In this document: piece by piece, positions 17,254-24,659 of the stretch
Numbering within the stretch: position 1 is the first letter of the stretch
Layout of the letters: each line of letters starts with the position of its first letter
NCBI GenBank assembly: GCA_045863555.1
Contig: BTUU01000003.1
Coordinates: 186,001-250,000, forward strand
DNA length: 64,000 nucleotides
DNA from: JACRLV01 sp045863555
Lineage (GTDB): Bacteria > Planctomycetota > Phycisphaerae > UBA1845 > Fen-1342
Direction of reading: 5' to 3'
The notes under the pieces: generated by a model
Database searches by the model: none
The model's input: only the letters and a program-made list of their open reading frames with translations
Told to the model about the DNA's origin: nothing
Made by a program: the position numbers and the translations under genes

Positions 17254-17607
17254 TCAGGCGTTTCGCGGTTCCTGCACGTCCCAGCCCTTGGCCTTCTCGT
17301 CCGCCTGGATCTCCTCGAGCGATTTGGCGCCGGGCAGCGCGTCCTTCTTGGTCGAGATCAGCTTGCCGGCGGGGAAGAGTTCCTTGTTCTTGGCGGTCCA
17401 CTCCTTGTAGACCTCCGGCAGTTCCTCTTCCTCGTAGATCGCGTTGATCGGGCACTCGGGAACGCAGAGCTGGCAGTCGATGCACGTATCCGGGTCGATT
17501 ACGAGCATTTTCGGGTTTTCGATTTCGTAAAAGCAGTCCACCGGGCAAACGGTGCAGCAGTCCGTGTACTTGCAGTCAACGCAGCGGCCCGTGACGATGT
17601 GCGGCAT
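17254..17607 (-). CDS. Ferredoxin, FdxA-like (3Fe-4S/4Fe-4S)
   Basis: A 117-aa electron carrier. MPHIVTGRCVDCKYTDCCTV is typical of 7Fe ferredoxins. Cysteines at about 9, 17 and 21/25 fit the first cluster, and C42-x2-C45-x2-C48-x3-C52 (CIDCQLCVPECP) binds a 4Fe-4S cluster. Residues 70-117 are a C-terminal extension as in FdxA proteins. ATG 17607 is chosen because the domain begins there; the longer open frame upstream is shadow. It is convergent with tRNA-Leu, with only 14 bp between the ends. The redox partner is unknown. Confidence 0.9.
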   Translation of the reverse strand: MPHIVTGRCVDCKYTDCCTVCPVDCFYEIENPKMLVIDPDTCIDCQLCVPECPINAIYEEEELPEVYKEWTAKNKELFPAGKLISTKKDALPGAKSLEEIQADEKAKGWDVQEPRNA

Positions 17608-17779
17608 GGCTTTCTTCCACCAAACAAGTGTCCAAGTCGCGCCAGATACCCCGGGGGATGGTAGGCGATTGCCCCGATTTCGTCGATCGTCTAAGACGCC
17701 GATTTTCGGTGATCCCGCGGACGCCCGGCGGCTGATGGCCGCGCAGGCAGGGCGCGCGGCGATGTTGGGAGAGCGGTAA

Positions 17780-18133
17780 GTGCCGGGCCTCTTTGCGGGA
17801 ACGCCCTGGGAGCGGCCGGTTACCTGTGAAGCGTGCGGGAAACCGCTCGCGGACTGCGCGTGTCCGCGCGATGCCTCCGGGAAGCGCTGCCCGCCGTCGG
17901 CCCAGAACGTGCGCGTTTCGCGGGAGAAGCGCGGCGGGAAGGTCGTCACGCTCATTCGCGGCCTTGATCCGGTTGCGAGCGATGTGCCGGCGCTGCTCAA
18001 GACGCTGCGGAAGGAGCTTGCGACCGGCGGCACCTGCGACGGCGGCGCGATCGAACTCCAGGGCGATCACCGTGATCGGCTCGTCGAGCGATTTCGGGCG
18101 CTGGGCTACCCCGCGAAGGCGGCCGGTGGGTAG
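17780..18133 (+). CDS. SUI1/YciH-family translation factor
   Basis: A 117-aa protein with a C-terminal SUI1 domain (about 42-115): NVRVSREKRGGKVVTLIRGL, then KTLRKELATGGTCDGGAIELQ (the conserved GTGG-type loop) and GDHRDRLVERFRALGY. The N-terminus has a four-Cys cluster, CEACGKPLADCACP, which could bind zinc. Bacterial SUI1/YciH proteins affect start-codon fidelity at the ribosome. The start is GTG 17780, eight bases after GGGAGAG. It is convergent with the TIR-like ORF. Confidence 0.85.
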   Translation: MPGLFAGTPWERPVTCEACGKPLADCACPRDASGKRCPPSAQNVRVSREKRGGKVVTLIRGLDPVASDVPALLKTLRKELATGGTCDGGAIELQGDHRDRLVERFRALGYPAKAAGG

Positions 18134-18168
18134 GGGGCCAATTCGGCCGGATGGCGGGTCGCCGACGG

Positions 18169-18639
18169 TCAGTCGTCGACGAGCTCGAAGTCGCCGGATG
18201 TACGGGGTTCCGACGCGGCCCAGCGAATCGCCCGTTCGACCGCGTCGCGTTTGAAGGGGACGAAGATCGCGCCGGCGTCGAGCATCGCCTTCGGCCGGAC
18301 GCACCAGGGTTCGAGCAGAACGCCGACCAGGCCGGGTCTGCGCCTGGCCGCCCGGGCGGCGCGGAGTTCCCAGTCGATCCACGGATCGGCCCGCGTCATT
18401 TCGCCGATGAGGCAGACGACGACGTCGGTCTGGTCGAATGTCGCGAGAAGCGCTGATCGGATGACGGATGATTCGGGCGAATCCGGAATGGCCGCGAGCC
18501 GGGCGTCGTATGCGCTGGAATCGAGCCCGCGAGGCGGCGCGATGCGATCCGCGAGCGGCCGATGCGCAGGCTGACAGCAGACGAAGACGGATGCGACGTC
18601 GGTCCGCGGTTCAGCGTGTTTGCTTACCCGTGATTCGAT
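18169..18639 (-). CDS. TIR-like (DUF1863-type) domain ORF without a canonical start
   Basis: The C-terminal 140 or so codons read as a flavodoxin/TIR-like domain: ASVFVCCQPAHRPLADRI, then SSVIRSALLATFDQTDVVVC, LIGEMTRADPWIDWELRAA and RRPGLVGVLLEP. This is the order seen in DUF1863-type TIR-like proteins (xxVxLIGxxTxxxxWxxxEI). From the in-frame TGA at 18796-18798 down to residue 76 of the end, I find no ATG, GTG or TTG in frame, only CTG 18702 inside the upstream gene. The boundary given (ATC at 18637-18639) is therefore arbitrary. It could be a gene with a rare start, a coupled read-in from the CPCC gene, or a decayed copy. A 76-aa start at ATG 18399 would remove half the fold. Confidence 0.5.
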   Translation of the reverse strand: MESRVSKHAEPRTDVASVFVCCQPAHRPLADRIAPPRGLDSSAYDARLAAIPDSPESSVIRSALLATFDQTDVVVCLIGEMTRADPWIDWELRAARAARRRPGLVGVLLEPWCVRPKAMLDAGAIFVPFKRDAVERAIRWAASEPRTSGDFELVDD

Positions 18640-18890
18640 GGTCGTTCCTCGGGAAACTCGTCCGGCTGCGGTGGGCGAACGTACCCACGACCTTCCGCAC
18701 AGGTCACACCGTAGCGGCGGTAGTTCGATCGGGCTCCGTTCAAGCTCATCGAGTTGGCGCCACCGGGCAGGGTTGGGTCGCGAAACTGCACACCGTCATC
18801 TTCCCAGTAGCACACGGGGCAGACCTCATATGATCCCGGCGGCTCGGATTCCAGCGTCCGACATCCAGGGCAAGGACAGGCGTGCTTCAT
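18624..18890 (-). CDS. CPCC-family cysteine-rich protein
   Basis: An 88-aa small protein with paired metal-binding cysteines, CPCPGCRTL near the N-terminus and YEVCPVCYWEDDGVQF. These are followed by the family block GGANSMSLNGARSNYRRYG. This matches the CPCC cysteine-rich family, whose function is unknown and which is often found near toxin/immunity or conflict genes. ATG 18890 lies seven bases after the dockerin protein stop, and its end overlaps the TIR-like frame, suggesting one transcript. Confidence 0.85.
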   Translation of the reverse strand: MKHACPCPGCRTLESEPPGSYEVCPVCYWEDDGVQFRDPTLPGGANSMSLNGARSNYRRYGVTCAEGRGYVRPPQPDEFPEERPSNHG

Positions 18891-18897
18891 GGCTGCG

Positions 18898-19956
18898 TCA
18901 CCGGCAGTCGTTCCCGAAAACGCTCAGCAGCAGGCCCAGGTCGCCGATGTCGACGACGCCATTGCCGTCGAGATCGCCGGCGGCCGGGGCGGTCGAGCCG
19001 AAATTCGCGAGCAGCGTGGACAGATCGGTCAGGTCGACCGCGCAGTCGCCCGTGATGTCTCCTTCGTCGCAGCCCTGGTAGACGCATGCCGAACCGAAAT
19101 TCACCCGCTCGATGAATCGGAAACCGGTGCCGCTCCGCACCGTCCGGATGACCGCGCCGCTGACGGGGTCGAGTTCGCGGATCCCCGTGCCGGTCGAGAT
19201 CATCAGATTGCCGTTGCCCAACTCAACGACTCCGCGGCCGAGGCCGGCGATCGGCAGGCGGCGGACGATGGCGCCGGCCGGGTTGAATTCGATGATCTCG
19301 TTGCCGAGGTAGGCGATGACCAGCAGGTTCCCATTGCGCTTGCGCGAGATCTGTTCGGGGAAATCGGTCGAGGCCAACTGCGCCAGTGGCTGGCCGGTCA
19401 CGGGATCGAAGAGGTCGATGCGGTCGTTGGAGATGTCGGATATGAGAATCCCGGCCGGCGATTCATAGAGGTCGAATCCGTTGACGCCTGCGGCGAAGTC
19501 CTCGAGCCGGCGACCCGTCAGGTCGAACCGGAGGACGCTCGGGACGCCGGGGTCGGCGGGGGCGTTGCAGACATAGAGGAGCCCGTCGATGAACGACAGG
19601 CCGCGGACGTTATCGAGGCCGTCGGCGCTGTCGGCGAAATCACCGAGGTGTTCGCCGGCGGCCGAAAAGAGCACGATTGCGTCGCGCGTCTGGTCCGATA
19701 CGTAGATTCGATCGTCGGGACCGCGAATCGCCTGGATCGGCGTGGCGAGCAGACCGAGCTCGGTCGGGTCGGGGTCGACGATCAGGTCGCTTAGGTAGTC
19801 GCCGGTTATCCGGTCGTATCGCCCGATGGTGTCCGTGGCGGAATCGGGGATCAGCAGGATCTCCTGCGCAGCGGCGAGGGATACGAGCGCCAGGCTCAGC
19901 GTAATTTGGACCGCGCGCACGCCTCTCCTCCGTTGGGTCTGGACCGATCGAGCCAT
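18898..19956 (-). CDS. Exported beta-propeller protein with C-terminal dockerin-like repeats
   Basis: A 352-aa protein with a signal peptide (VRAVQITLSLALVSLAAAQ). About 230 residues of NHL/propeller-like repeats follow (IPDSATDTIGRYDRITGDYL, IQAIRGPDDRIYVSDQTRDA, GFDLYESPAGILISD). Two EF-hand dockerin-like repeats close it (GDITGDCAVDLTDLSTLLANFG and GDLDGNGVVDIGDLGLLLSVFG), and it ends NDCR. The start ATG 19956 (MARSVQTQRRR) precedes the signal peptide; the upstream in-frame ATG lacks support. It is probably a surface or secreted structural protein. The ligand is unknown. Confidence 0.75.
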   Translation of the reverse strand: MARSVQTQRRRGVRAVQITLSLALVSLAAAQEILLIPDSATDTIGRYDRITGDYLSDLIVDPDPTELGLLATPIQAIRGPDDRIYVSDQTRDAIVLFSAAGEHLGDFADSADGLDNVRGLSFIDGLLYVCNAPADPGVPSVLRFDLTGRRLEDFAAGVNGFDLYESPAGILISDISNDRIDLFDPVTGQPLAQLASTDFPEQISRKRNGNLLVIAYLGNEIIEFNPAGAIVRRLPIAGLGRGVVELGNGNLMISTGTGIRELDPVSGAVIRTVRSGTGFRFIERVNFGSACVYQGCDEGDITGDCAVDLTDLSTLLANFGSTAPAAGDLDGNGVVDIGDLGLLLSVFGNDCR

Positions 19957-20030
19957 TGAAGCTGGTTCGCCGCTGCTATCACTCCACCATGGCGGGAGCG
20001 GAAAGTCAATCGGCAATTTGGGGGGGATTC

Positions 20031-20052
20031 AAAATGCAGAATGCAGAAACGG
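20031..20052. repeat. ATGCAGA short tandem repeat, copy 1
   Basis: AAAATGCAGAATGCAGAAAC lies in the 256-bp gap between two exported-protein genes. The same ATGCAGAATGCAGAAAC core recurs at 22766-22800. Otherwise nothing is recognisable in this gap. Confidence 0.5.
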
Positions 20053-20212
20053 ATTTCGGACGCCGCGATGAGGGTACCCGCGTGCGGGTGGCGAGATTGC
20101 GCGGCATCAGTGGGCGTGAACGCGCGTTCGAGTTTCTAGAGAGTCTACCGGATTGGATTCTGTTGCGCTCGCCCCTTGCTTACGCGGAGGACCGCGAACA
20201 CATGCCACCGCG

Positions 20213-22204
20213 TCAGGTGCCGTCGATGATCCGCTGGAGCACCCAGAAGTCCTTCAGGTCCACGTCGTAGTCTTCGCAGAACGGGCCATCTACGTCGGCG
20301 CGGAAGTGGAAATCGTCGGGGTCGGCGCCCGGCGGGGGGATGAGGATGTCGGGACCGGCCATGCACGGCGCCCAGCGTACAAAGTCGTCGAAGTCGTGGT
20401 CGCCGTCGCGGTCGACATCACCCGGAGACGTCACGGCGGTGCTGGGACGGATGAGCGCGATTGCAGCCGTTGAGGAGTACACGAGCACGATCGTGTACTG
20501 GTCGCAGACCGGCGTGTGGATGAGGCTGGCCATGGTGCCTGTCCGGCCGGCGGTTGCATTGACCAGGATCATCTGCTCGCCGAGCGTGGGGAGGTAGCCG
20601 GGGGCGAGGGTCAGGCGAACCGAACCGCCGAACGTGGCGGCGCCGCTGACGTTGATGCGATCCGTGTTGGCGGGGCCGTTAAGCTCGATCTGAATCTCGG
20701 AGGTGGGATTCAGCGTGAGCGAGCCGTTGACGTTGATTGTGACAGGCGAATCACCCGGGTCGGTCGGCTGGATGATGCCGGAATTGACCACGTTGCCGCC
20801 GAGCGTGCCCCGGCCGCGGATCGCTGCGCCGTTCTGATTGCCGAGGCCGGTTGAGCAGGAAAGAGACCCACCCGTCAGGCTCGTGTCGCCGCCGAGGACG
20901 GCCTGGTTACTGTCGAGGAGCGTCACGGACTGCGTGCCCACATTTAGCGTGCCGAGGTAGAAAAATCCGCTGGTCGTGTTTGCGCCGAGGATGAGCGGCC
21001 CGGTCGCGGTGATAGAGGACGCGGCGTCGCCCGTGATTTCCGCGAGGCAGGATCCGGAACCCAGATAGCTGCCCAGCGGACCGAAGTTGAGGCGCGTGCC
21101 GACGATGTTGTTCGTTGTGTTGCTGAGCTGGCCGTTGATCGTCAGGCCGGACGCGCCGGAGGGCTGGATGGTTCCGGCGTTGGCGATGTCGGCATTGAAT
21201 GTGCCGGTGCCGCTAATCGTTGAGCCGCTTAGAACCGTGACGTCCGCCGTCCCGTTGAATGTGCCGCCGCCGAGTGCGATGCGCCCGACGCCACCGTCGG
21301 GATCGCCGAGGAATGTGCCGCCGCCGACCGTGGCCTCGCCGCCGGTGTTGATGGTGAGCGTCCCGTTGCCGGCGGTTGTGATGCTGGAGTTTCGCCCGAT
21401 CAGCAGGTCGCCGCTGATATTCAACCGCGCGTTGAGCAGGCCGGCGGTCTGCACGGTCACGGTGCTCGTTGAGGCCGAGCCATTCGCGATAATCACATCA
21501 CCCGCAAAGCTGGCGAACGCGCCCGTGTTGATGTTCATCGTGGCGTCGCCACCCTGGCCGATGCGTGACTCGCCGGCGCCGAGGACGGTCAGGCCGGAGA
21601 AGCCGAGGGGCGCCACCGAGAAGCCGGAAACGGTCACATTCGGCGCTGAGGTTGCGTTCGAACCGACAATCAACTGATCGCCAACCTGGACGCTTCCAGT
21701 GCCCGTGATGTTGAGCGTCGCTGCTCCATTCCCGCCGACGATCAGGTCCGCGCCGGCGCCGACGATGAAGTCGGCGTCGTCATCGTTGACGTTCAGGACG
21801 CCCGTAGAGCCCGAGCCGCTGCCGAGTGTGACGTTGGCGGCTGAGGTGAACGTGCCGGTGGTGAGTGTGACCGTGGCGTTATCGGGGCTGACGCTGCCGA
21901 TCGTCACGCCCGTCGAAACCGTGTGCGGACTGATCATGCTCAGCGTCACAGTTCCCTGGCGGTACGTGTGGGTCCGGCTGCCGGTGACGGACGAATTGAA
22001 CGACGTGACGTACGTCGCGGCGAGGTTGAACGTGAGATCGTCGACGGCCGTGGGCACCTGGGCGGGCAGCCAGTTGGTCGCCGTCGCGGCCGAGCCGCCG
22101 GCGGGGTTGTTCCAGTTCAGGACGTCAGCGCCGGCGAGGGGGGTCAGGAGAAAAGCGGCCGCGGCTCCTGCGCGGGCGCGGACGGATCGAGTGGACATCA
22201 CCAT
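20213..22204 (-). CDS. Exported autotransporter-like beta-repeat protein
   Basis: A 663-aa protein with a signal peptide (SVRARAGAAAAFLLTPLAGA). It then has about 500 residues of Gly/Thr/Asn/Ser-rich parallel-beta repeats of the type seen in PEP-CTERM or autotransporter passenger proteins, with units such as LIVGGNGAATLNITGTGSVQ and LLIGRNSSITTAGNGTLTIN. A C-terminal pair of divergent EF-hand repeats follows (GDVDRDGDHDFDDFVRWAPC and DVDLKDFWVLQRI). Basic residues are very scarce in the middle. ATG 22204 is used; ATG 22198 is also possible. It is probably a beta-helix surface adhesin-like protein (inference). Confidence 0.75.
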   Translation of the reverse strand: MVMSTRSVRARAGAAAAFLLTPLAGADVLNWNNPAGGSAATATNWLPAQVPTAVDDLTFNLAATYVTSFNSSVTGSRTHTYRQGTVTLSMISPHTVSTGVTIGSVSPDNATVTLTTGTFTSAANVTLGSGSGSTGVLNVNDDDADFIVGAGADLIVGGNGAATLNITGTGSVQVGDQLIVGSNATSAPNVTVSGFSVAPLGFSGLTVLGAGESRIGQGGDATMNINTGAFASFAGDVIIANGSASTSTVTVQTAGLLNARLNISGDLLIGRNSSITTAGNGTLTINTGGEATVGGGTFLGDPDGGVGRIALGGGTFNGTADVTVLSGSTISGTGTFNADIANAGTIQPSGASGLTINGQLSNTTNNIVGTRLNFGPLGSYLGSGSCLAEITGDAASSITATGPLILGANTTSGFFYLGTLNVGTQSVTLLDSNQAVLGGDTSLTGGSLSCSTGLGNQNGAAIRGRGTLGGNVVNSGIIQPTDPGDSPVTINVNGSLTLNPTSEIQIELNGPANTDRINVSGAATFGGSVRLTLAPGYLPTLGEQMILVNATAGRTGTMASLIHTPVCDQYTIVLVYSSTAAIALIRPSTAVTSPGDVDRDGDHDFDDFVRWAPCMAGPDILIPPPGADPDDFHFRADVDGPFCEDYDVDLKDFWVLQRIIDGT

Positions 22205-22345
22205 CGACGCACTTTCCCGGATTTGACTCTGGACCATGGCCGAAACGAACACCGAGCCATTGCTCAGGATCCAGAGTAGTGAGTCCGGGGGGCAAATTCA
22301 ATGAAAAAGTGGCGCGCGCCGGCGCTGCGCGGGGTGGAGCAGAAC

Positions 22346-22701
22346 TGGAGGCGGGGGGAATCGAACCCCCGTCCCGAAGCATTTCAGCCTGGGCCTCTAC
22401 GTGCGTATTCCGTCAATTTGAGTCTCGACTTGCGGCAGACCGACGGGCAGGTCATCCGCTTATCCAGCCCGGCTGAATCTCGCCCTCGTACCGCCAGACG
22501 GGAGTACAAGTGCCAGCCTGCTGTTTGACGTCGGTACCGGCTAGCAGGCGTTGCCGGCCGACGCGTTACCTAACTAGGTTAGGCAGCGAGACGATAGCCA
22601 TTGTTGGCATCTAACAGTGTGCCCGGTGTTTTACGAGGCCTCCAGGCAACCTCGGCACGCCACCCAGACCTCAACCTGCCCGGTCGAAGCCTGTCGCCCC
22701 C
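22346..22701 (-). ncRNA. ssrA: Transfer-messenger RNA (tmRNA)
   Basis: A single-piece tmRNA of about 356 nt that rescues stalled ribosomes by trans-translation. The 5' end GGGGGCG (22701-22695) pairs with the 3' CGCCTCC (22353-22347) with one G-U, followed by discriminator A at 22346. CCA is not encoded. The T arm GGGGGTTCGATTCCCCC sits just inside the 3' end, and the 5' D-like region reads ACAGGCTTCGACCGGG. The tag frame (22608-22579) encodes ANNGYRLAA followed by TAA. Pseudoknot segments flank the tag. Confidence 0.93.
22579..22608 (-). CDS. tmRNA proteolysis tag ANNGYRLAA
   Basis: The reading frame inside ssrA is GCC AAC AAT GGC TAT CGT CTC GCT GCC TAA. It gives a nine-residue tag ending LAA, the ClpXP-type degron. 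The resume codon GCC follows TTAGAT. The tag is one residue shorter than the E. coli tag. Confidence 0.85.
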   Translation of the reverse strand, partial: ANNGYRLAA

Positions 22702-22765
22702 TCTTTTCAAACGGGGACCGTGGTCCAGTCATCATTCTAGCGTGCCCGCGGCGAAGGGCTAGAAG

Positions 22766-22800
22766 CCGAATGCAGAATGATGAATGCAGAATGCAGAAAC
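22766..22800. repeat. ATGCAGA short tandem repeat, copy 2
   Basis: The stretch holds repeated (A)ATGCAGA(ATG) units ending ATGCAGAATGCAGAAAC. This end is shared with 20031-20052. It sits between tmRNA and the FMN reductase stop. Confidence 0.5.
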
Positions 22801-22847
22801 CAAGCCCGTCCGCGTATCTCCGCCCGGCCGTCCAATCCGAGTGCGCG

Positions 22848-23396
22848 TCACCCGGCGTGCTTGCGGATCCAGGTTGCGTATCTGTCCATCCAGCCTTGCA
22901 GGAATTTGCGGCTGGCCTGGCCGATGGAGCCGTCGGCCTCAAAGAGCCCGTCCTTCATCTGGATGAACGCTTCCGGCTGGCCGAGCGTCGGCACGTCGAG
23001 GTAGGCGAGGACGTTGCGGAGGTGCTGCTGGGCCAGCGCCGTACCGGCCGCGCCGACGGAAATGCCGATGACGCCGGCCGGCTTGCCCGCCCAGGCGCTC
23101 TGGCCGTAGGGGCGCGAGCCGTGGTCGAGGGCGTTCTTCAGGACGCCGGGGATCGAGCGGTTGTACTCCGGCGTGACGAAGAGCAGTCCCTTGGCGGCCG
23201 AGATTTCCGACTTGAACCGCTTCACGGACGCGGCGGGGGCGTCGTCGTCGTCCTGGTTGTATAGCGGCAGTTCGCCGATCTGAAGTTCCTTGAACACGAA
23301 ATCCGCGGGCGCGAGCTTGAAGAGCGCGTGGGCGAGCTTGCGGTTGAAGGATTCGCGGCGAAGACTGCCGACGATGACGGCGATATTCGTGGACAT
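22848..23396 (-). CDS. NADPH-dependent FMN reductase
   Basis: A 182-aa flavodoxin-fold oxidoreductase of the ChrR/YieF type. MSTNIAVIVGSLRRESFNRK is the FMN-phosphate loop (GSLRxxSxNR). Then come LPLYNQD, the signature LFVTPEYNRSIPGVLKNALDH (PEYN motif) and KPAGVIGISVGAAGTALAQ. It probably reduces quinones or metal ions with NAD(P)H. A good Shine-Dalgarno AGGAG lies 10 bases before ATG 23396. Confidence 0.92.
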   Translation of the reverse strand: MSTNIAVIVGSLRRESFNRKLAHALFKLAPADFVFKELQIGELPLYNQDDDDAPAASVKRFKSEISAAKGLLFVTPEYNRSIPGVLKNALDHGSRPYGQSAWAGKPAGVIGISVGAAGTALAQQHLRNVLAYLDVPTLGQPEAFIQMKDGLFEADGSIGQASRKFLQGWMDRYATWIRKHAG

Positions 23397-23461
23397 GGCG
23401 GAACACTCCTTTGCTGCGATGATATCGCGCTGGCGGCGGAACGAGCGGCACAGGCTGAGAT

Positions 23462-23499
23462 CGAAAAGGGCATCGACGCCATCGCCGATGCCCTTTTCG
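23462..23499 (-). terminator. Intrinsic terminator of dockerin protein gene
   Basis: CGAAAAGGGCATCG (23462-23475) and CGATGCCCTTTTCG (23486-23499) form a perfect 14-bp stem with a 10-nt loop, 22 bp past the stop at 23522. The arms contain AAAA/TTTT, so it can serve both strands, here a minus-strand gene and the start region of the reductase. Confidence 0.7.
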
Positions 23500-23521
23500 G
23501 ATCCGCGATTGACTCAACCGC

Positions 23522-24130
23522 TTATAGACCGAAGTCCGCCAGAAGCTGCGACAGGTCGCTGATATCGGTATCGCCGTCGGCGTCGACGTCGCCGATGCAC
23601 GGCGGCTCGGAGCAGCCAAAATCGGAGAGCAGCAGTGCCAGGTCCGAAAGACCGACCTGTCCGTCGCCGTCCAGGTCCGTCGGCCGGCCGGCGGGGGTGT
23701 ATTCGAGCTCGATCCGCGAGCCCTCGAGGATCACCGCGTTCATGGGGAGTGTTTCAGCCCCGAACCGCCGGGCGATGATCGTGCCGTTGAACCGCGTCGT
23801 CTCCTCGATGTGCGTGAACGTCCCGCTGCCCGACCATTCGAGGTCCGGCCCGGTAAAAAAGACGACGCTGGTGTTGCCGTCGTCCGGCTCGGTCGGTAGG
23901 AGGAGATCCGTGCTGAAATCGGCCGCATCCGCACCGGGAGCGACGCTCAGGTACAGGTAGATCCGCGTCAGCGTAATGGGCCGGCCCGTCGCGGGGTCAT
24001 CCGCGGGTTGAAACGCCGAGTAACTCTGGCCGACGTTCGCAAAGTGGAGCTCGCGCACATCCGCCGGTGCGGCGCAGGCCGCCAGCAGGAGGAAGCCGGT
24101 CGTGCCCGGCCAACCGTTCATTCGATTCAT
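23522..24130 (-). CDS. Exported protein with dockerin-like repeats (paralogue 1)
   Basis: A 202-aa protein with a signal peptide (GTTGFLLLAACAAPADV), a beta-rich domain of about 120 residues and two dockerin-like EF-hand repeats at the end (DLDGDGQVGLSDLALLLSDFG and GDVDADGDTDISDLSQLLADFG). It is a close paralogue of the gene at 48153-48761. They share LTRIYLYL, GSGTFTHIEETTRFNGTII, ILEGSRIELEY and the whole repeat region. ATG 24130 follows GGAGAACTGC. Its leader carries a hairpin at 24155-24171 that is matched in the paralogue. Function unknown. Confidence 0.78.
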   Translation of the reverse strand: MNRMNGWPGTTGFLLLAACAAPADVRELHFANVGQSYSAFQPADDPATGRPITLTRIYLYLSVAPGADAADFSTDLLLPTEPDDGNTSVVFFTGPDLEWSGSGTFTHIEETTRFNGTIIARRFGAETLPMNAVILEGSRIELEYTPAGRPTDLDGDGQVGLSDLALLLSDFGCSEPPCIGDVDADGDTDISDLSQLLADFGL

Positions 24131-24659
24131 GCAGTTCTCCGGTGGACCCCTTGTCGCGGCACGTTGCCGCGTCGTGGCTCGTTTGATGCACCGACGGGTC
24201 TCTCGTTACAAGCGCGCCGGGCCCTTGAAACTTCCTCCACCCTCGCTCGAGACGCTCGGTATGGCTGTGCAATTGCACCCCCGCAGCGTCGCCAGCCTCC
24301 TGTCGAAGAGTATAAGAGCGCCGCTACGAACGGGCGGCAGTTTCCGAACAAGGTTGCCGGGCGATCGCCCCTGCCGCTTGCGCCGGGTTATGCCGATACG
24401 CCAGCCGGCAGTTCAGGGCCTGTTCAACGAGCCCCGCGACCATGATGACCCGCCGAAAAGCCAAGGTAGATTTCGACGCGAGGTTGCATTTGCCCAGATG
24501 TGCCGCATACTGATAAGTAATCGGCGATCGCGGCTGCGATCTGTTCGGGTCACGTCGAGTCGGATTCAGTCCCATGATGCGCGACGCCCTTCGGCGGTGC
24601 CGGGCGTGTCACGGGCGTAGAGATCGCGTTCGGTTCGCGTTCACACGCGGAGGCAATCG
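24131..24659. other. 529-bp divergent intergenic region
   Basis: This gap separates the minus-strand dockerin gene from the plus-strand pseudopilin gene. It contains the dockerin gene leader with its hairpin at 24155-24171, GTAACGA on the minus strand further upstream (about 24205), and a Shine-Dalgarno (CGGAGGCAATCG) before ATG 24660. I found no convincing ORF, RNA gene or clear sigma-70 promoter in the rest. Confidence 0.5.
24155..24171 (-). promoter_or_regulatory. Leader hairpin of dockerin paralogue 1
   Basis: On the minus strand CGCGGCA-ACG-TGCCGCG forms a 7-bp stem with a three-base loop. It ends 24 nt before the start codon at 24130. The paralogue at 48761 has GGTCGGCA-GCG-TGCCGGCC at a similar place. 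Confidence 0.45.

Noticed and set aside
24131..24659. c-di-GMP or cobalamin riboswitch upstream of the dockerin gene or pseudopilin
   Set aside because: A hairpin is present but none of the conserved core sequences of those classes could be found.
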